NCBI RefSeq assembly: GCF_036023875.1
Contig: NZ_CP107931.1
Span: 2,790,001-2,854,000 of the forward strand
DNA from: Mycobacterium sp. NBC_00419
GTDB lineage: Bacteria > Actinomycetota > Actinomycetes > Mycobacteriales > Mycobacteriaceae
DNA: 64,000 nucleotides
Reading direction: 5' to 3'
Made by a program: the position numbers and the translations under genes. Within the stretch, counting starts at the first letter, position 1. Each line of letters opens with the position of its first letter. The notes under the pieces are model-generated. The model saw only the letters and a list, made by a program, of their open reading frames with translations, had not been told where the DNA came from and ran no database searches. This document shows, piece by piece, positions 50,643 to 59,483 of this stretch.

Positions 50643-52004
50643 ATGAGCACGGACAGCCCGACGTGCGAGCGCGTCGACTGCGACTACCTGATTCTCGGTG
50701 CGGGCGCGATGGGCATGGCCTTCGCCGACGTGATCCTCGCCGAGGACTCCACCGCGCGGATCGTCTTCGTCGACCGGCGTAGCGCACCCGGGGGACATTG
50801 GAACGACTCCTACCCCTTCGTCCGACTGCACCAGCCGGCGGCCTTTTACGGACTGAACACCACCAAGCTCGGTCAGGGTGGCAGCGAGCTGACCGGCGGC
50901 CCGGGGATCGTCGCCTACTTCGGCGAGGCGATGGACCGGTTCCTGGCCACCGGCCGGGTGCGCTTTCTGTCGCTGACGGAGTATCGGGGCGACGGCGAAG
51001 CGGTGTCGCTGGTCGAGCCGGGCAAGGTCACGCGGGTGGTTGCCCACCGGCGGGTTGTGGACAGCACCTACATGCGGGTGGAGATTCCCGCGTCGCGTCC
51101 GCCGCGCTACCAGGTGGATGACGGGGTCACCGTGGTGCCGCCCAACGGCCTGATACACGTCGATCGCCCGTACGAGCGCTATGTCGTGGTGGGTGCGGGC
51201 AAGACCGGCATCGACTCCATCACGTTCTTGCTCGATGGAGGTGTGGCGCCCAGCCGGATTCAGTGGATCGCTCCCAACGACTCATGGCTGTGGAACCGCT
51301 CCAGCGTCCAGCCCGGTCTGGCGTTGCCGACGGTGTCGGCGTTCGTGGAGTCGGTCGTAGGCGCCGGTGCCATCGATGAGGTTTACTCCACCCTCGAACG
51401 GCGCAACATCGTCTGCCGTGTCGATCCCAACGTGGCGCCGACCAAATGGCGGTGCGCCACCGTCGACCACGCGGAGTTGCGCAAGCTGCGGTCGGTCCGC
51501 GACGTCGTGCGCATGGGCCGGGTCACCCGCCTGAGCAGCGGTCGCATCCACCTCGTCGACGGAACCGTCGACTGCCCGGATGACACCCTGTTCGTCGACT
51601 GCACGGCCAACGGTCTGGGCAAGTTGCCGCCGGTGCCGCTGTTCTCCGGCGGCGCGGTCGTTCTGCAGCCGGTGTTCATGTGCCAACAGACTTTCAGCGC
51701 CGCACTCATCGCCCATCTGGAATTGCTCCGGACCACCGACGAGCGGCGCAACCGGATCTGCGCACCGGTCCCCCACCCCGAGCTCAAAGAGGATCTGCCC
51801 GCGGCACTGCTGGTCAGCTTGCGCAACATGATCAACTGCAACCGGGCGATGCCGCTGTGGCTGCGGCGAAGCCGGCTGTACTTCGGACACTACGAACCCT
51901 TGCCGCGATACCTGGCCGGGTCGGCGAAGCTGGCCTGGCTGGGCCGCAAAGCCGGTCGAGCAGTCCTCGCGCGATCGGTCGACACCGTCGGAGCGCGGGC
52001 ATGA
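50643..52004 (+). CDS. FAD/NAD(P)-binding oxidoreductase
   Basis: 453 residues with an N-terminal dinucleotide fold (YLILGAGAMGMAFADVIL at about 15-32, VDRRSAPGGHWNDSYPFVRL) like flavin monooxygenases, and a second nucleotide loop VVVGAGKTGIDSITFLL near 180. Further C-terminal motifs (FVDCTANGLGKLPPVPLFSG) fit a FAD enzyme, but the usual FxGxxxHxxxW monooxygenase fingerprint is not seen. Substrate unknown. The TGA overlaps the ATG of the nitrilase-like gene. Confidence 0.82.
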   Translation: MSTDSPTCERVDCDYLILGAGAMGMAFADVILAEDSTARIVFVDRRSAPGGHWNDSYPFVRLHQPAAFYGLNTTKLGQGGSELTGGPGIVAYFGEAMDRFLATGRVRFLSLTEYRGDGEAVSLVEPGKVTRVVAHRRVVDSTYMRVEIPASRPPRYQVDDGVTVVPPNGLIHVDRPYERYVVVGAGKTGIDSITFLLDGGVAPSRIQWIAPNDSWLWNRSSVQPGLALPTVSAFVESVVGAGAIDEVYSTLERRNIVCRVDPNVAPTKWRCATVDHAELRKLRSVRDVVRMGRVTRLSSGRIHLVDGTVDCPDDTLFVDCTANGLGKLPPVPLFSGGAVVLQPVFMCQQTFSAALIAHLELLRTTDERRNRICAPVPHPELKEDLPAALLVSLRNMINCNRAMPLWLRRSRLYFGHYEPLPRYLAGSAKLAWLGRKAGRAVLARSVDTVGARA

Positions 52005-52981
52005 CGCGCATCGCGGTGGTGCAGCCGGCGCTGCGACTCGGCGAGGTCGAGGCCAACCTGCGGCGGGTCGAGAGCCTGGCCCGAGACGCCTATCGCGAGC
52101 ACCAGCCCGAGGTCCTCGTTCTGCCCGAGGCCATCACCTCGCCCAACGTGTACGCCAAAGTGCTTCGCGGCGCGCCGATTCCGGTCGACGGGCCGGCACT
52201 CGAGCTGCTACGCCGGCTCGCCCGCGAACTCGGCTGTGTGGTGTGCGGCGGGTTCCTCGCAGTCCGCGGCGAGCATGCCTACGGAACCTATGCGCTCGTC
52301 GAACCCGACGGCACGGTGCACCTGCACGACAAAGACACACCCACGGCGTGGGAGAACAACTACTACCGGGGAGGTGACGACGACGGTGTCGTCGCATGCG
52401 CGAGCCTGGACGCCACCGTCGGCCTGATGTCGGGCTGGGAGTGGGCCCGCTACCCGACCGCGCAACGGGTCCGGGCGCGTGGTGCCCGGCTGGTGCTGGG
52501 CGGGATGTGTTGGCCGTCGATGCCCACCAATTGGCCTGGGCTGCTTGGCCGTTGGTGCGCACATCAACACCGCGAGTGGAAGCGGCAGCAGGCCGCGCTG
52601 CCCGGGCAGGTGGCGCGCATCGTCGGTGTGCCGGTAGCCCAGGCGGCTCACGTCGGCCCGATCGTCGGTGAAACCCCTTTCGTGCCAGGTCTTTCCTGGC
52701 CGACGACGATGATCGGCGAGTCCCAGATCTGTGATCGCGACGGGACGATCCTGGCGCGGTTGACCGAGTCCGACGGTGAAGGTCATATCAGTGCTGAGGT
52801 GACACTTGCGGCGCCGGCTCCGCTGGACCCGGTACTGGATCGCCGGTGGATCCCGGACGCCAGCAGAATCCTGCACCAGGGTGTCGGCTGGTACGTCTTC
52901 AACACCCACGGCAGCGCGCACTACCGAGCCAGGCACGCGCTGCAGGGCTTTCCGTGGCAGCGCGAGAACGCGCGCCGCTAG
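52001..52981 (+). CDS. Nitrilase-superfamily protein lacking the catalytic cysteine
   Basis: 326 residues with a nitrilase fold: RIAVVQPALRLGEVEANLRR, E43 in VLVLPEAITSP and K111 in VHLHDKDTPTAWENNY. At the expected nucleophile the sequence is VGLMSGWEWARYP, so residue 145 is Gly (GGC) where active members have Cys (MICWE-type). The fold is otherwise complete. It may be a non-catalytic or differently reacting protein. The start overlaps the FAD enzyme stop; its stop overlaps that of tetR from the other strand. Confidence 0.82.
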   Translation: MTRIAVVQPALRLGEVEANLRRVESLARDAYREHQPEVLVLPEAITSPNVYAKVLRGAPIPVDGPALELLRRLARELGCVVCGGFLAVRGEHAYGTYALVEPDGTVHLHDKDTPTAWENNYYRGGDDDGVVACASLDATVGLMSGWEWARYPTAQRVRARGARLVLGGMCWPSMPTNWPGLLGRWCAHQHREWKRQQAALPGQVARIVGVPVAQAAHVGPIVGETPFVPGLSWPTTMIGESQICDRDGTILARLTESDGEGHISAEVTLAAPAPLDPVLDRRWIPDASRILHQGVGWYVFNTHGSAHYRARHALQGFPWQRENARR

Positions 52982-53580
52982 TCCCGCGAAAGCCCCCGTA
53001 ACAACACCGCCAGCCCGAACTCGAACGCGTCGTCGGCCCGGTCCTCCTTGCCCACACCGGTGGCCAGGGCGGCCGCGAAATCCGGGCCCACTTCGTCGCT
53101 GGAATGCCACGGCTCCTCCGGGGCGGCCACGTCCAACGCCGAACCCAGCACGAAGCAGTCCATCAGCGTGATCACCCGCAGCATGTCGGCCGCATCGAAG
53201 CCCGCCCGCGCCAACGTCGCTGCGAGCACGTTGTACATCCGGATCGCGTGGCTGCTGTTCACCGGGTACGCCGTCAACAACGGGATCAGCCGCGGGTAGC
53301 GCGCAAAGCTACGGCGGTAGGAGCGCAGGATCGCGGCCACGACCTCGGCCCACGGCCGGTCCGGTGAGTCCTCGGGCAGTGTCACCTCCGACATCGCACG
53401 CTCGCGCAGCAGCTCGACGATCTGATCGCGTCCCGACACGTGGTTGTACAGCGATGAGGGGCTGACCTGCAGTTTTCGCGCGAGTTCGGGCATGGTGAAC
53501 CCCCCGGTGGCGCTCACCAACTCCATGGCGGCAGCCGCGATCCGGTCGGTGGACAGCAGCGGTGTCGGTGGCCGGCCCAT
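52978..53580 (-). CDS. TetR-family regulator of the nitrilase-amidohydrolase operon
   Basis: About 200 residues. HTH: IAAAAMELVSATGGFTMPEL, ARKLQVSPSSLYNHVSGRDQ. The C-terminal domain is TetR_C-like (LRSYRRSFARYPRLIPLLTA). The ATG at 53580 has GGGGAA 5 bases upstream; an ATG at 53592 is possible. An operator-like palindrome lies between it and the divergent nitrilase gene, so it probably represses that operon and itself. Confidence 0.9.
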   Translation of the reverse strand: MGRPPTPLLSTDRIAAAAMELVSATGGFTMPELARKLQVSPSSLYNHVSGRDQIVELLRERAMSEVTLPEDSPDRPWAEVVAAILRSYRRSFARYPRLIPLLTAYPVNSSHAIRMYNVLAATLARAGFDAADMLRVITLMDCFVLGSALDVAAPEEPWHSSDEVGPDFAAALATGVGKEDRADDAFEFGLAVLLRGLSRD

Positions 53581-53626
53581 GAAATTCCCCATTCCTGTTG
53601 CGAAGAAGTATGAGCCAGTTCACACT

Positions 53627-53645
53627 AAACGAATTCCATTCGTTT
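53627..53645. promoter_or_regulatory. Probable TetR operator upstream of the amide operon
   Basis: AAACGAAT-TCC-ATTCGTTT, perfect 8-base arms, 10 bases before the nitrilase ATG and 46 bases before the tetR ATG. Confidence 0.75.
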
Positions 53646-53655
53646 TAGGAGCCGG

Positions 53656-54636
53656 ATGATCACCCTGACCTCCCCCGCACTCGAGCCGCTGTCCCGCTCG
53701 GCGCCCTCGCATCGGACGCCGTTGCGCGTCGGACTCGTCCAGCACCACTGGCGTCCCGACCGCGCCGAACTCGTCGCCGCGTTACGTGCCGGCATCGACC
53801 AGGCCGCCGACCACGGCGCCAACGTCGTCTTCCTGCCCGAGATCACCCTGCTGCGCTACCCCGCCGATTCCCCGGCCGGACCCGACCCGTCCGCGGCGGC
53901 CGAGGACCTCCACAACGGGCCCACCTTCGAACTCGCCGCCGCCGCAGCGACGACGAACCGGATCTTCGTGCACGCCTCGCTCTACGAGAAGGCGCCCGAC
54001 GCCGACGGCCTGGGCTACAACACCGCGATCCTGGTCTCCCCCGACGGCCAACTCGTCGGGCGCACCCGCAAGCTGCACATCCCCATCTCGGCCGGCTACT
54101 ACGAAGACACCTACTTTCGCCCCGGGCCCGCCGCCGACCCCTACCCGGTCTACGCACCCGAGGGCCTGGACGCCCGCATCGGCATGCCGACCTGCTGGGA
54201 CGAATGGTTCCCCGAGGTTGCCCGCAACTACTCGCTGGCCGGCGCCGAGATCGTGGTCTACCCCACGGCCATCGGCTCCGAACCGGTCTTCCCCGACTTC
54301 GACACCCGCCCGCTGTGGCAGCAGGTCATCGTGGCCAACGGCATCAACAGCGGACTGTTCATGGTCGTGCCCAACCGCACCGGCAACGAAGGCAAGGTCA
54401 GTTTCTACGGCTCGTCGTTCATCTCTGACCCGTATGGCCGAATCCTGGTGCAAGCACCCAGAAACGAGGAAGCTGTGCTGGTGGCTGATCTCGATCTCGA
54501 CCAGCGCCGCGACTGGCTGGAACTGTTCCCCTTCCTGCTGACCCGCCGCCCCGACACCTACGGCGCCCTGACCCGACCGGTGGTGGCGCAGGAGCCCTAC
54601 GGTGTCGGTCACGCTGCGACGGCGGTGGTCAAATGA
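53656..54636 (+). CDS. Nitrilase-superfamily amidohydrolase (N-carbamoylputrescine amidase-like)
   Basis: 326 residues with an intact triad: E62 (FLPEITLL), K139 (GRTRKLHIP) and C180 (GMPTCWDEWFPE). The CWDEWFPE form and length suggest a C-N hydrolase of the carbamoylputrescine/beta-ureidopropionase branch rather than a true nitrilase. TTTTAGGAG precedes the ATG. It is the first gene of an operon with an amidohydrolase (ATGA overlap) and a permease, indicating uptake and hydrolysis of an amide, carbamoyl or nitrogen-rich compound. Confidence 0.9.
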   Translation: MITLTSPALEPLSRSAPSHRTPLRVGLVQHHWRPDRAELVAALRAGIDQAADHGANVVFLPEITLLRYPADSPAGPDPSAAAEDLHNGPTFELAAAAATTNRIFVHASLYEKAPDADGLGYNTAILVSPDGQLVGRTRKLHIPISAGYYEDTYFRPGPAADPYPVYAPEGLDARIGMPTCWDEWFPEVARNYSLAGAEIVVYPTAIGSEPVFPDFDTRPLWQQVIVANGINSGLFMVVPNRTGNEGKVSFYGSSFISDPYGRILVQAPRNEEAVLVADLDLDQRRDWLELFPFLLTRRPDTYGALTRPVVAQEPYGVGHAATAVVK

Positions 54637-56285
54637 GCGCGACGCTGTTCACCGGTGGTGTGGTGTGGACCGGCACCGGCGTGGAGTCCGACGCACTGTT
54701 GGTCGTCGACGGCGTGGTGCGCGCGCTCGGTGAACAGGCCCGCGAGCAGGCGGCCGGGATCGACTGCGACAGTGTCGATCTCGACGGCGGATTCCTGATG
54801 CCCTCCTTCGGCGACGGCCACGCCCACCCGCTCTACGGCGGGCTGGAAGCCGCCGGCCCCGCGGTGCGGCCCTGCACGTCGGTCGACGAGATCCTGGCTG
54901 CGGTGAAGAAGTACGCCGACGAACACCCCGACGAGGAGTGGATCGTCGGCGCCTCCTACGACAGCAGCCTGGCCCCCGGCGGACTCTTCGACGCCCGCTG
55001 GCTGGACTCGGTGGTCCCCGACCGGCCGGTGGCCCTGCGTGCCTGGGACTACCACACGATGTGGGTCAACACCGAGGCCCTCAACCGCGCCGGCATCACC
55101 CCGGATACTCCCGACCCCGTACTCGGCGAGATACCGCACCGCCCAGACGGGTCCGTGCTGGGAACGTTGCGTGAATGGGGCGCAACAGATTTGGTGACGG
55201 CCGTGATGCCACCCGCCGACGAAGCCAAGCGCATCGCCGCGCTGCGTACCGCCGCCGACTACTACCTCCCCTTCGGGGTGACCTGGGTGCAGGACGCCTG
55301 GGTCGAGCCGCAGGACGTCGCCACCTACGTCGAGGCGGCCCGCCAGGATGCCCTGCGGATGCGGTTCAACCTCGCGCTCTACGCCGACCCGCGCCACTTC
55401 GACTCCCAGATCACCCGGTACGCCGAATCGCGGGCCGCCGTCGAGGCAGTCGGGTCGCCGCTGCTGACCGCGAACACCGTGAAGTTCTTCGCCGACGGTG
55501 TGGTGGAGAACGAGACGGGTGCGCTGCTGGCACCGTATTGCTCGGGCTTGCATTCGCACGGCGGGCAGGAGCGCAGCGACTCGGGGGACAACCTGGGCAT
55601 GCAGACCTGGGAGGGCGACTCGCTGGCGCAGGCCGCGCAGCGCGTCGACGAACTTGGACTGCAGATCCACATCCACGCCATCGGCGACGCCGCGGTGCGC
55701 CAGGCCCTCGACGCCATCGAATATGTCCAGGCGCGCAACGGAACCCGCGACCGCAGGCCGGTCATCGCTCACGTCCAGCTCGTCGACCCGGCCGACCTGG
55801 AACGATTCGCCGCCCTCGGCGTCATTCCCAACATGCAACCGTTGTGGGCCCAGATGGACGCGCTGATGACCGTGCTCACGATTCCGCGCCTCGGCGTGGA
55901 GCGCGCCGACCGGCAGTACCAGATCCAAACCCTGCACCGCACCGGCGCCGCGCTGGCCTTCGGGTCGGACTGGCCGGTGTCCTCGGGCGCCCCGCTCGAC
56001 GGTATCGCGGTGGCGGTCTCGCGCCGCACCGCCGAGGGCGAACCCGAAGGCGGCTGGACACCACACGAGATCCTGCCGATCGATCTGGCCCTGTCGTCCT
56101 ACACCGGCGCGGTCGCGTACCAGGCCTTCGCCGAAGCCAATTGGGGACGTATCTCCCCCGGGGCCAGTGCCGACCTGGTCTGGCTCGCCGACGACCCGCG
56201 CAGCACCCCCGCGCTGCAGCTACCCGCACTCCCGGTCCGCGCCACCTACCTGCGCGGCCAGCTCGCCTACACCGGTACCGACTAG
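54633..56285 (+). CDS. Amidohydrolase family 3 (YtcJ-like)
   Basis: 550 residues of the metal-dependent amidohydrolase superfamily. The metal ligands are visible in FGDGHAHPLYGG (HxH), KFFADGVVENETGALL, LQIHIHAIGDAAVRQA, VIAHVQLVDPADL and ALAFGSDWPVSSGAPL (final Asp). The N-terminus starts LFTGGVVWTGTG as in this family. Likely removes an acyl or formyl group in the same pathway as the upstream nitrilase-fold enzyme; the substrate is unknown. Confidence 0.92.
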   Translation: MSATLFTGGVVWTGTGVESDALLVVDGVVRALGEQAREQAAGIDCDSVDLDGGFLMPSFGDGHAHPLYGGLEAAGPAVRPCTSVDEILAAVKKYADEHPDEEWIVGASYDSSLAPGGLFDARWLDSVVPDRPVALRAWDYHTMWVNTEALNRAGITPDTPDPVLGEIPHRPDGSVLGTLREWGATDLVTAVMPPADEAKRIAALRTAADYYLPFGVTWVQDAWVEPQDVATYVEAARQDALRMRFNLALYADPRHFDSQITRYAESRAAVEAVGSPLLTANTVKFFADGVVENETGALLAPYCSGLHSHGGQERSDSGDNLGMQTWEGDSLAQAAQRVDELGLQIHIHAIGDAAVRQALDAIEYVQARNGTRDRRPVIAHVQLVDPADLERFAALGVIPNMQPLWAQMDALMTVLTIPRLGVERADRQYQIQTLHRTGAALAFGSDWPVSSGAPLDGIAVAVSRRTAEGEPEGGWTPHEILPIDLALSSYTGAVAYQAFAEANWGRISPGASADLVWLADDPRSTPALQLPALPVRATYLRGQLAYTGTD

Positions 56286-56298
56286 AGGAAGCACGACC

Positions 56299-57642
56299 AT
56301 GACCGCGGAATACATCACGGCCCCCCACGAGGGACATCTGAAGCGGGCGCTGGGCCTGCCGTCGCTGGTTCTCTTCGGTTTGGTGTACATGGTGCCGTTG
56401 ACGGTGTTCACCACCTACGGCATCGTCACCGAAACCTCGGGTGGCCGACTGCCGCTCGCCTACACCGTCACGCTCATCACGATGGTGTTCACCGCACTGT
56501 CCTACGCGCGGATGGCGGCCGCCTTCCCGGTGGCCGGATCGGCGTACACCTACACGCAGCGCACCTTCGGGGCACCCGTCGGCTTCCTGGCCGGGTGGTC
56601 GCTGTTGCTGGACTACCTGTTCCTGCCGATGCTGAACTACCTCGTCATCGGGCTCTACTTGAACGCTGCGCTGCCCGCGCTTCCCGCGTGGGTCATCGTC
56701 GTCGTCTCGATAGCGATCGTCACCGTGCTCAACATCGTCGGGATCGTGTCGGTGGCGCGGGCGAACTTCCTCATCATCGCGATCCAAGCGATCTTCATCG
56801 TGGTGTTCGTCGCCCTCGCGATCGCCAAAACCAGCGGCTACGGAACAGTCGACCTGTTGGCGCCCTTCACCGGTGACGGTACCGCGGGCGGGATGAGCCC
56901 GATCCTGGCCGGCGCGGCGATCCTGTGTCTGTCGTTCCTGGGTTTCGACGCGGTATCCACGCTGTCCGAGGAGGCGCGCGACGCCCGGCGGACGGTCCCG
57001 CAGGCGATCATGATCGCGACCGTCGTCTCGGGGATCATCTTCATCCTGCTGTCCTATGTGTCGGGGCTCGTGTTCCCGTCCAACAAGTTCGCCGATGTGG
57101 ACACCGGTTCGACCGACGTGATGCTGGCCGCGGGCGGGGCGTTCGTCAACACGTTCTTCACCGCGGCGTATGTGGCCGGCGCACTCGGTTCGGCGTTGAC
57201 CTCGCAGGCTTCGGTAGCCCGCATCCTCTACGCGATGGGTCGCGACGGCATCCTGCCACGCAAGGTGTTCGGGCATGTGTCCGCGAAATTCAGCACGCCG
57301 GTGTACGCCATCCTCATCGTCAGCGTCATCTCGCTGCTCGCGGTCTGGATCGACCTGGCGATCCTCGCCTCCGTCGTCAGTTTCGGTGCGCTGGTGGCCT
57401 TCTCGGTGGTCAACCTGTCGGTGATCAAGCACTACTTCGTGGACATGCGGGAGCGCAACATCCTGCTCAACCTGGTCGCGCCGACCATCGGCTTCCTGCT
57501 CACCGCGTGGCTGTGGACGAGCCTGTCCGGCACGGCGCTGACCATTGGATTGATCTGGCTGGCAATAGGATTCGTGTGGCTGCTGGTCGTCACCCGCGGC
57601 TTCCGGCGGCCCACCCCCGTGCTGGATCTGGACTACGAGTGA
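56299..57642 (+). CDS. APC-family amino acid/amine permease
   Basis: A 447-residue transporter with about 12 helices. It starts KRALGLPSLVLFGLVYMVPL (the APC substrate-binding helix 1), then ARMAAAFPVAGSAYTYTQRT, LSFLGFDAVSTLSEEARDAR (helix 6 motif) and ASVARILYAMGRDGILPRKV. The ATG at 56299 follows AGAGGAAG, 13 bases after the amidohydrolase. It probably imports the substrate hydrolysed by the two preceding enzymes. Confidence 0.93.
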   Translation: MTAEYITAPHEGHLKRALGLPSLVLFGLVYMVPLTVFTTYGIVTETSGGRLPLAYTVTLITMVFTALSYARMAAAFPVAGSAYTYTQRTFGAPVGFLAGWSLLLDYLFLPMLNYLVIGLYLNAALPALPAWVIVVVSIAIVTVLNIVGIVSVARANFLIIAIQAIFIVVFVALAIAKTSGYGTVDLLAPFTGDGTAGGMSPILAGAAILCLSFLGFDAVSTLSEEARDARRTVPQAIMIATVVSGIIFILLSYVSGLVFPSNKFADVDTGSTDVMLAAGGAFVNTFFTAAYVAGALGSALTSQASVARILYAMGRDGILPRKVFGHVSAKFSTPVYAILIVSVISLLAVWIDLAILASVVSFGALVAFSVVNLSVIKHYFVDMRERNILLNLVAPTIGFLLTAWLWTSLSGTALTIGLIWLAIGFVWLLVVTRGFRRPTPVLDLDYE

Positions 57643-57649
57643 CCCGCGG

Positions 57650-58384
57650 GTGAGCGACCCACTCGCCGGGTATCCCGTCACGGCGCCGCCACTGCCGCGC
57701 CCGGTGCTGTTCGACCAGACCTGGCTGGATCTGACCTTCCTGCACTGGCCGGTTCGTCCGGACGACGTCGCCCACCTGTTCCCGGCGGGCACCCGGCCGG
57801 ATGTGTTCGCCGACGGGATGACCTACATCGCGCTGGTGCCGTTCCGGATGGGCTACACGGCGCTGGGGTGCGGGCTGCGGATGCCCTACTTCGGCACCTT
57901 CGCCGAGACCAACGTGCGGCTGTACTCGGTGGACGACGCGGGCCGGCACGGCGTGCTGTTCTACTCGCTGGAGACCGCCCGGCTGGCGGTGGTCCCGACG
58001 ATCCGCATCGCCATGGGCATTCCGTACACCTGGGCCAAGATGCGGGTGCGGCTGTCCAAGGAGGAGATCAGCTACGACAGCGTGCGCCGCTGGCCCCGTC
58101 GCGGTCTGCGCAGCCGGGTGGTGGTGGCCCCGGGTGATCCGGTGGACCCCACCCCGCTGGAGGTGTGGCTGACCGCGCGCTGGGGGGCGCACACCCGCAA
58201 AGCCGGCCGGACCTGGTGGGTGCCCAACACCCACGGCGCGTGGCCGTTGCGCTCGGCCCACCTGGTGGAACTCGACGACGAGCTGATCGCGGCGGCCGGT
58301 GTCCCGCTGGCCGGGCCGCGGCTGCGGGCGCTGTACTCCCCCGCGATGCGCACCCAGTTCGGCCGGCCCAGCGCGGTTACCTGA
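57650..58384 (+). CDS. DUF2071 (YqjF-like) protein
   Basis: 244 residues of the DUF2071 family, related in fold to acetoacetate decarboxylase: FDQTWLDLTFLHWPVRPDDV, ADGMTYIALVPFRMGYTALG, FAETNVRLYSVDDAGRHGVL and TLEVW-like PLEVWLTARWGAHTRK. No function is established for the family. The GTG starts 7 bases after the permease stop, so it may be the last gene of the operon, though homologues occur elsewhere. Confidence 0.85.
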   Translation: MSDPLAGYPVTAPPLPRPVLFDQTWLDLTFLHWPVRPDDVAHLFPAGTRPDVFADGMTYIALVPFRMGYTALGCGLRMPYFGTFAETNVRLYSVDDAGRHGVLFYSLETARLAVVPTIRIAMGIPYTWAKMRVRLSKEEISYDSVRRWPRRGLRSRVVVAPGDPVDPTPLEVWLTARWGAHTRKAGRTWWVPNTHGAWPLRSAHLVELDDELIAAAGVPLAGPRLRALYSPAMRTQFGRPSAVT

Positions 58385-58418
58385 CGACGGCACCCAAGCT
58401 GGACGTAGGCTGTGAAGC

Positions 58419-58697
58419 ATGGCACTACGGCGACGGATCGGTCGGGCGCTGATGGCGGCTGCCTGCGCCGGGTTGTTCGTCGGTGTGCCGGTGGTCGTTG
58501 CCGCTCCGGCGAGTGCCTGCCCGATCGGGCACCTGGCCGACCCGATCACCGGGCAGTGCTTCGTGGCCAACAGCGGCGTGCCGACGGTCGGCGGCATCCC
58601 CTGCATCCCGGGCAAGTCGTTGGGTACCTGCCTGGGCATCCTGCAGAACCAGTCACCGCCGGGAGGCGGTCCCCCGGTCGGCGGTATCTGGCCCTAG
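58419..58697 (+). CDS. Small secreted Pro/Gly-rich protein
   Basis: 92 residues. A Sec signal peptide (RRRIGRALMAAACAGLFVGV, cleavage likely after PASA) precedes a mature part of about 58 residues with four cysteines (ACPIGH, GQCFVA, IPCIPG, GTCLGI) that may form two disulfides, then a PPGGGPPVGG tail. Resembles small exported mycobacterial proteins of unknown function. Confidence 0.8.
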   Translation: MALRRRIGRALMAAACAGLFVGVPVVVAAPASACPIGHLADPITGQCFVANSGVPTVGGIPCIPGKSLGTCLGILQNQSPPGGGPPVGGIWP

Positions 58698-58700
58698 CGG

Positions 58701-59474
58701 TTACTCGTCGAAGATCGCCACCGCGCGGGTCCAGCCCGCCGAGGCCTTGTGCACTTTGACGGGAAAGCACGACACCTCAAAGCCCTTGGCGGGCAACGCT
58801 TCCAGATTGTGCAGCTTCTCGATGTGGGAGTAACCGATGGTGCGTCCGGCGCGGTGGCCCTCCCAGATGATCGACGCGTCGTGGTGTCGTTCGTAACGCT
58901 GCGCGGTGTAGGAGAACGGCGCATCCCAGCTCCAGGCGTCGGTGCCGGTCAGCCGTACGCCACGTTCGAGTAGGTACAGGGTGGCGTCGCGGCCCATGCC
59001 GCAGCCCTTGCCGACGTAATCCGGCTCGCCGTAGCGGGTTCCGGCGCTGGTGTTGACGAGCACGATCTCCAACGGCGAGAGCGTGTGTTCGATCCGATCC
59101 AGTTCCTGCGCGACGTCCTCAGCCGTCGTGACGTAGCCGTCCGGGAAATGCCGGAAGTCCAGTTTGACGGCGGGCTGCAGACACCATTCCAACGGCACCT
59201 CGTCGATGGTGATCGCGCGTTTGCCGCCGTCCATGGTCGAGGCGTAGTGGTAGGGCGCATCGAGGTGGGTGCCGTTGTGGGTGGTGATGCGAACCCGCTC
59301 GATCGCCCAGCCTTCCCCGTCGGGCAGGTCGTCGACCGTGGCGCCAGGGAAGAACGACACCACCTCGGCAGCGGTCTGCTGGTGGTCGTAGTAGTCGATC
59401 TCGGGCAGGTGGCCGGGCGGGTCGGAGGCGATGCCGGCCTGCAAGGGCACCGAGATGTCGACGAACCTGCGCAT
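58701..59474 (-). CDS. Cyclase-family hydrolase (kynurenine formamidase-like)
   Basis: 257 residues of the metal-dependent cyclase/KynB superfamily. The signature HNGTHLDAPYHYA is near residue 66, with a further IVLVNTSAGTRYGEPDYVGK and the C-terminal GRTIGYSHIEKLHNLEALPA where metal and substrate ligands sit. Such enzymes hydrolyse formamides or cyclic amides. It starts 9 bases after the thioesterase gene, so both are likely co-transcribed. Confidence 0.9.
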   Translation of the reverse strand: MRRFVDISVPLQAGIASDPPGHLPEIDYYDHQQTAAEVVSFFPGATVDDLPDGEGWAIERVRITTHNGTHLDAPYHYASTMDGGKRAITIDEVPLEWCLQPAVKLDFRHFPDGYVTTAEDVAQELDRIEHTLSPLEIVLVNTSAGTRYGEPDYVGKGCGMGRDATLYLLERGVRLTGTDAWSWDAPFSYTAQRYERHHDASIIWEGHRAGRTIGYSHIEKLHNLEALPAKGFEVSCFPVKVHKASAGWTRAVAIFDE

Positions 59475-59483
59475 CGTGTTCTC

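Noticed and set aside
55876..57792. A 638-codon open frame opposite the amidohydrolase and permease
   Set aside because: The translation is His/Arg/Asp-rich with no hydrophobic or domain pattern; both plus-strand genes are clear.
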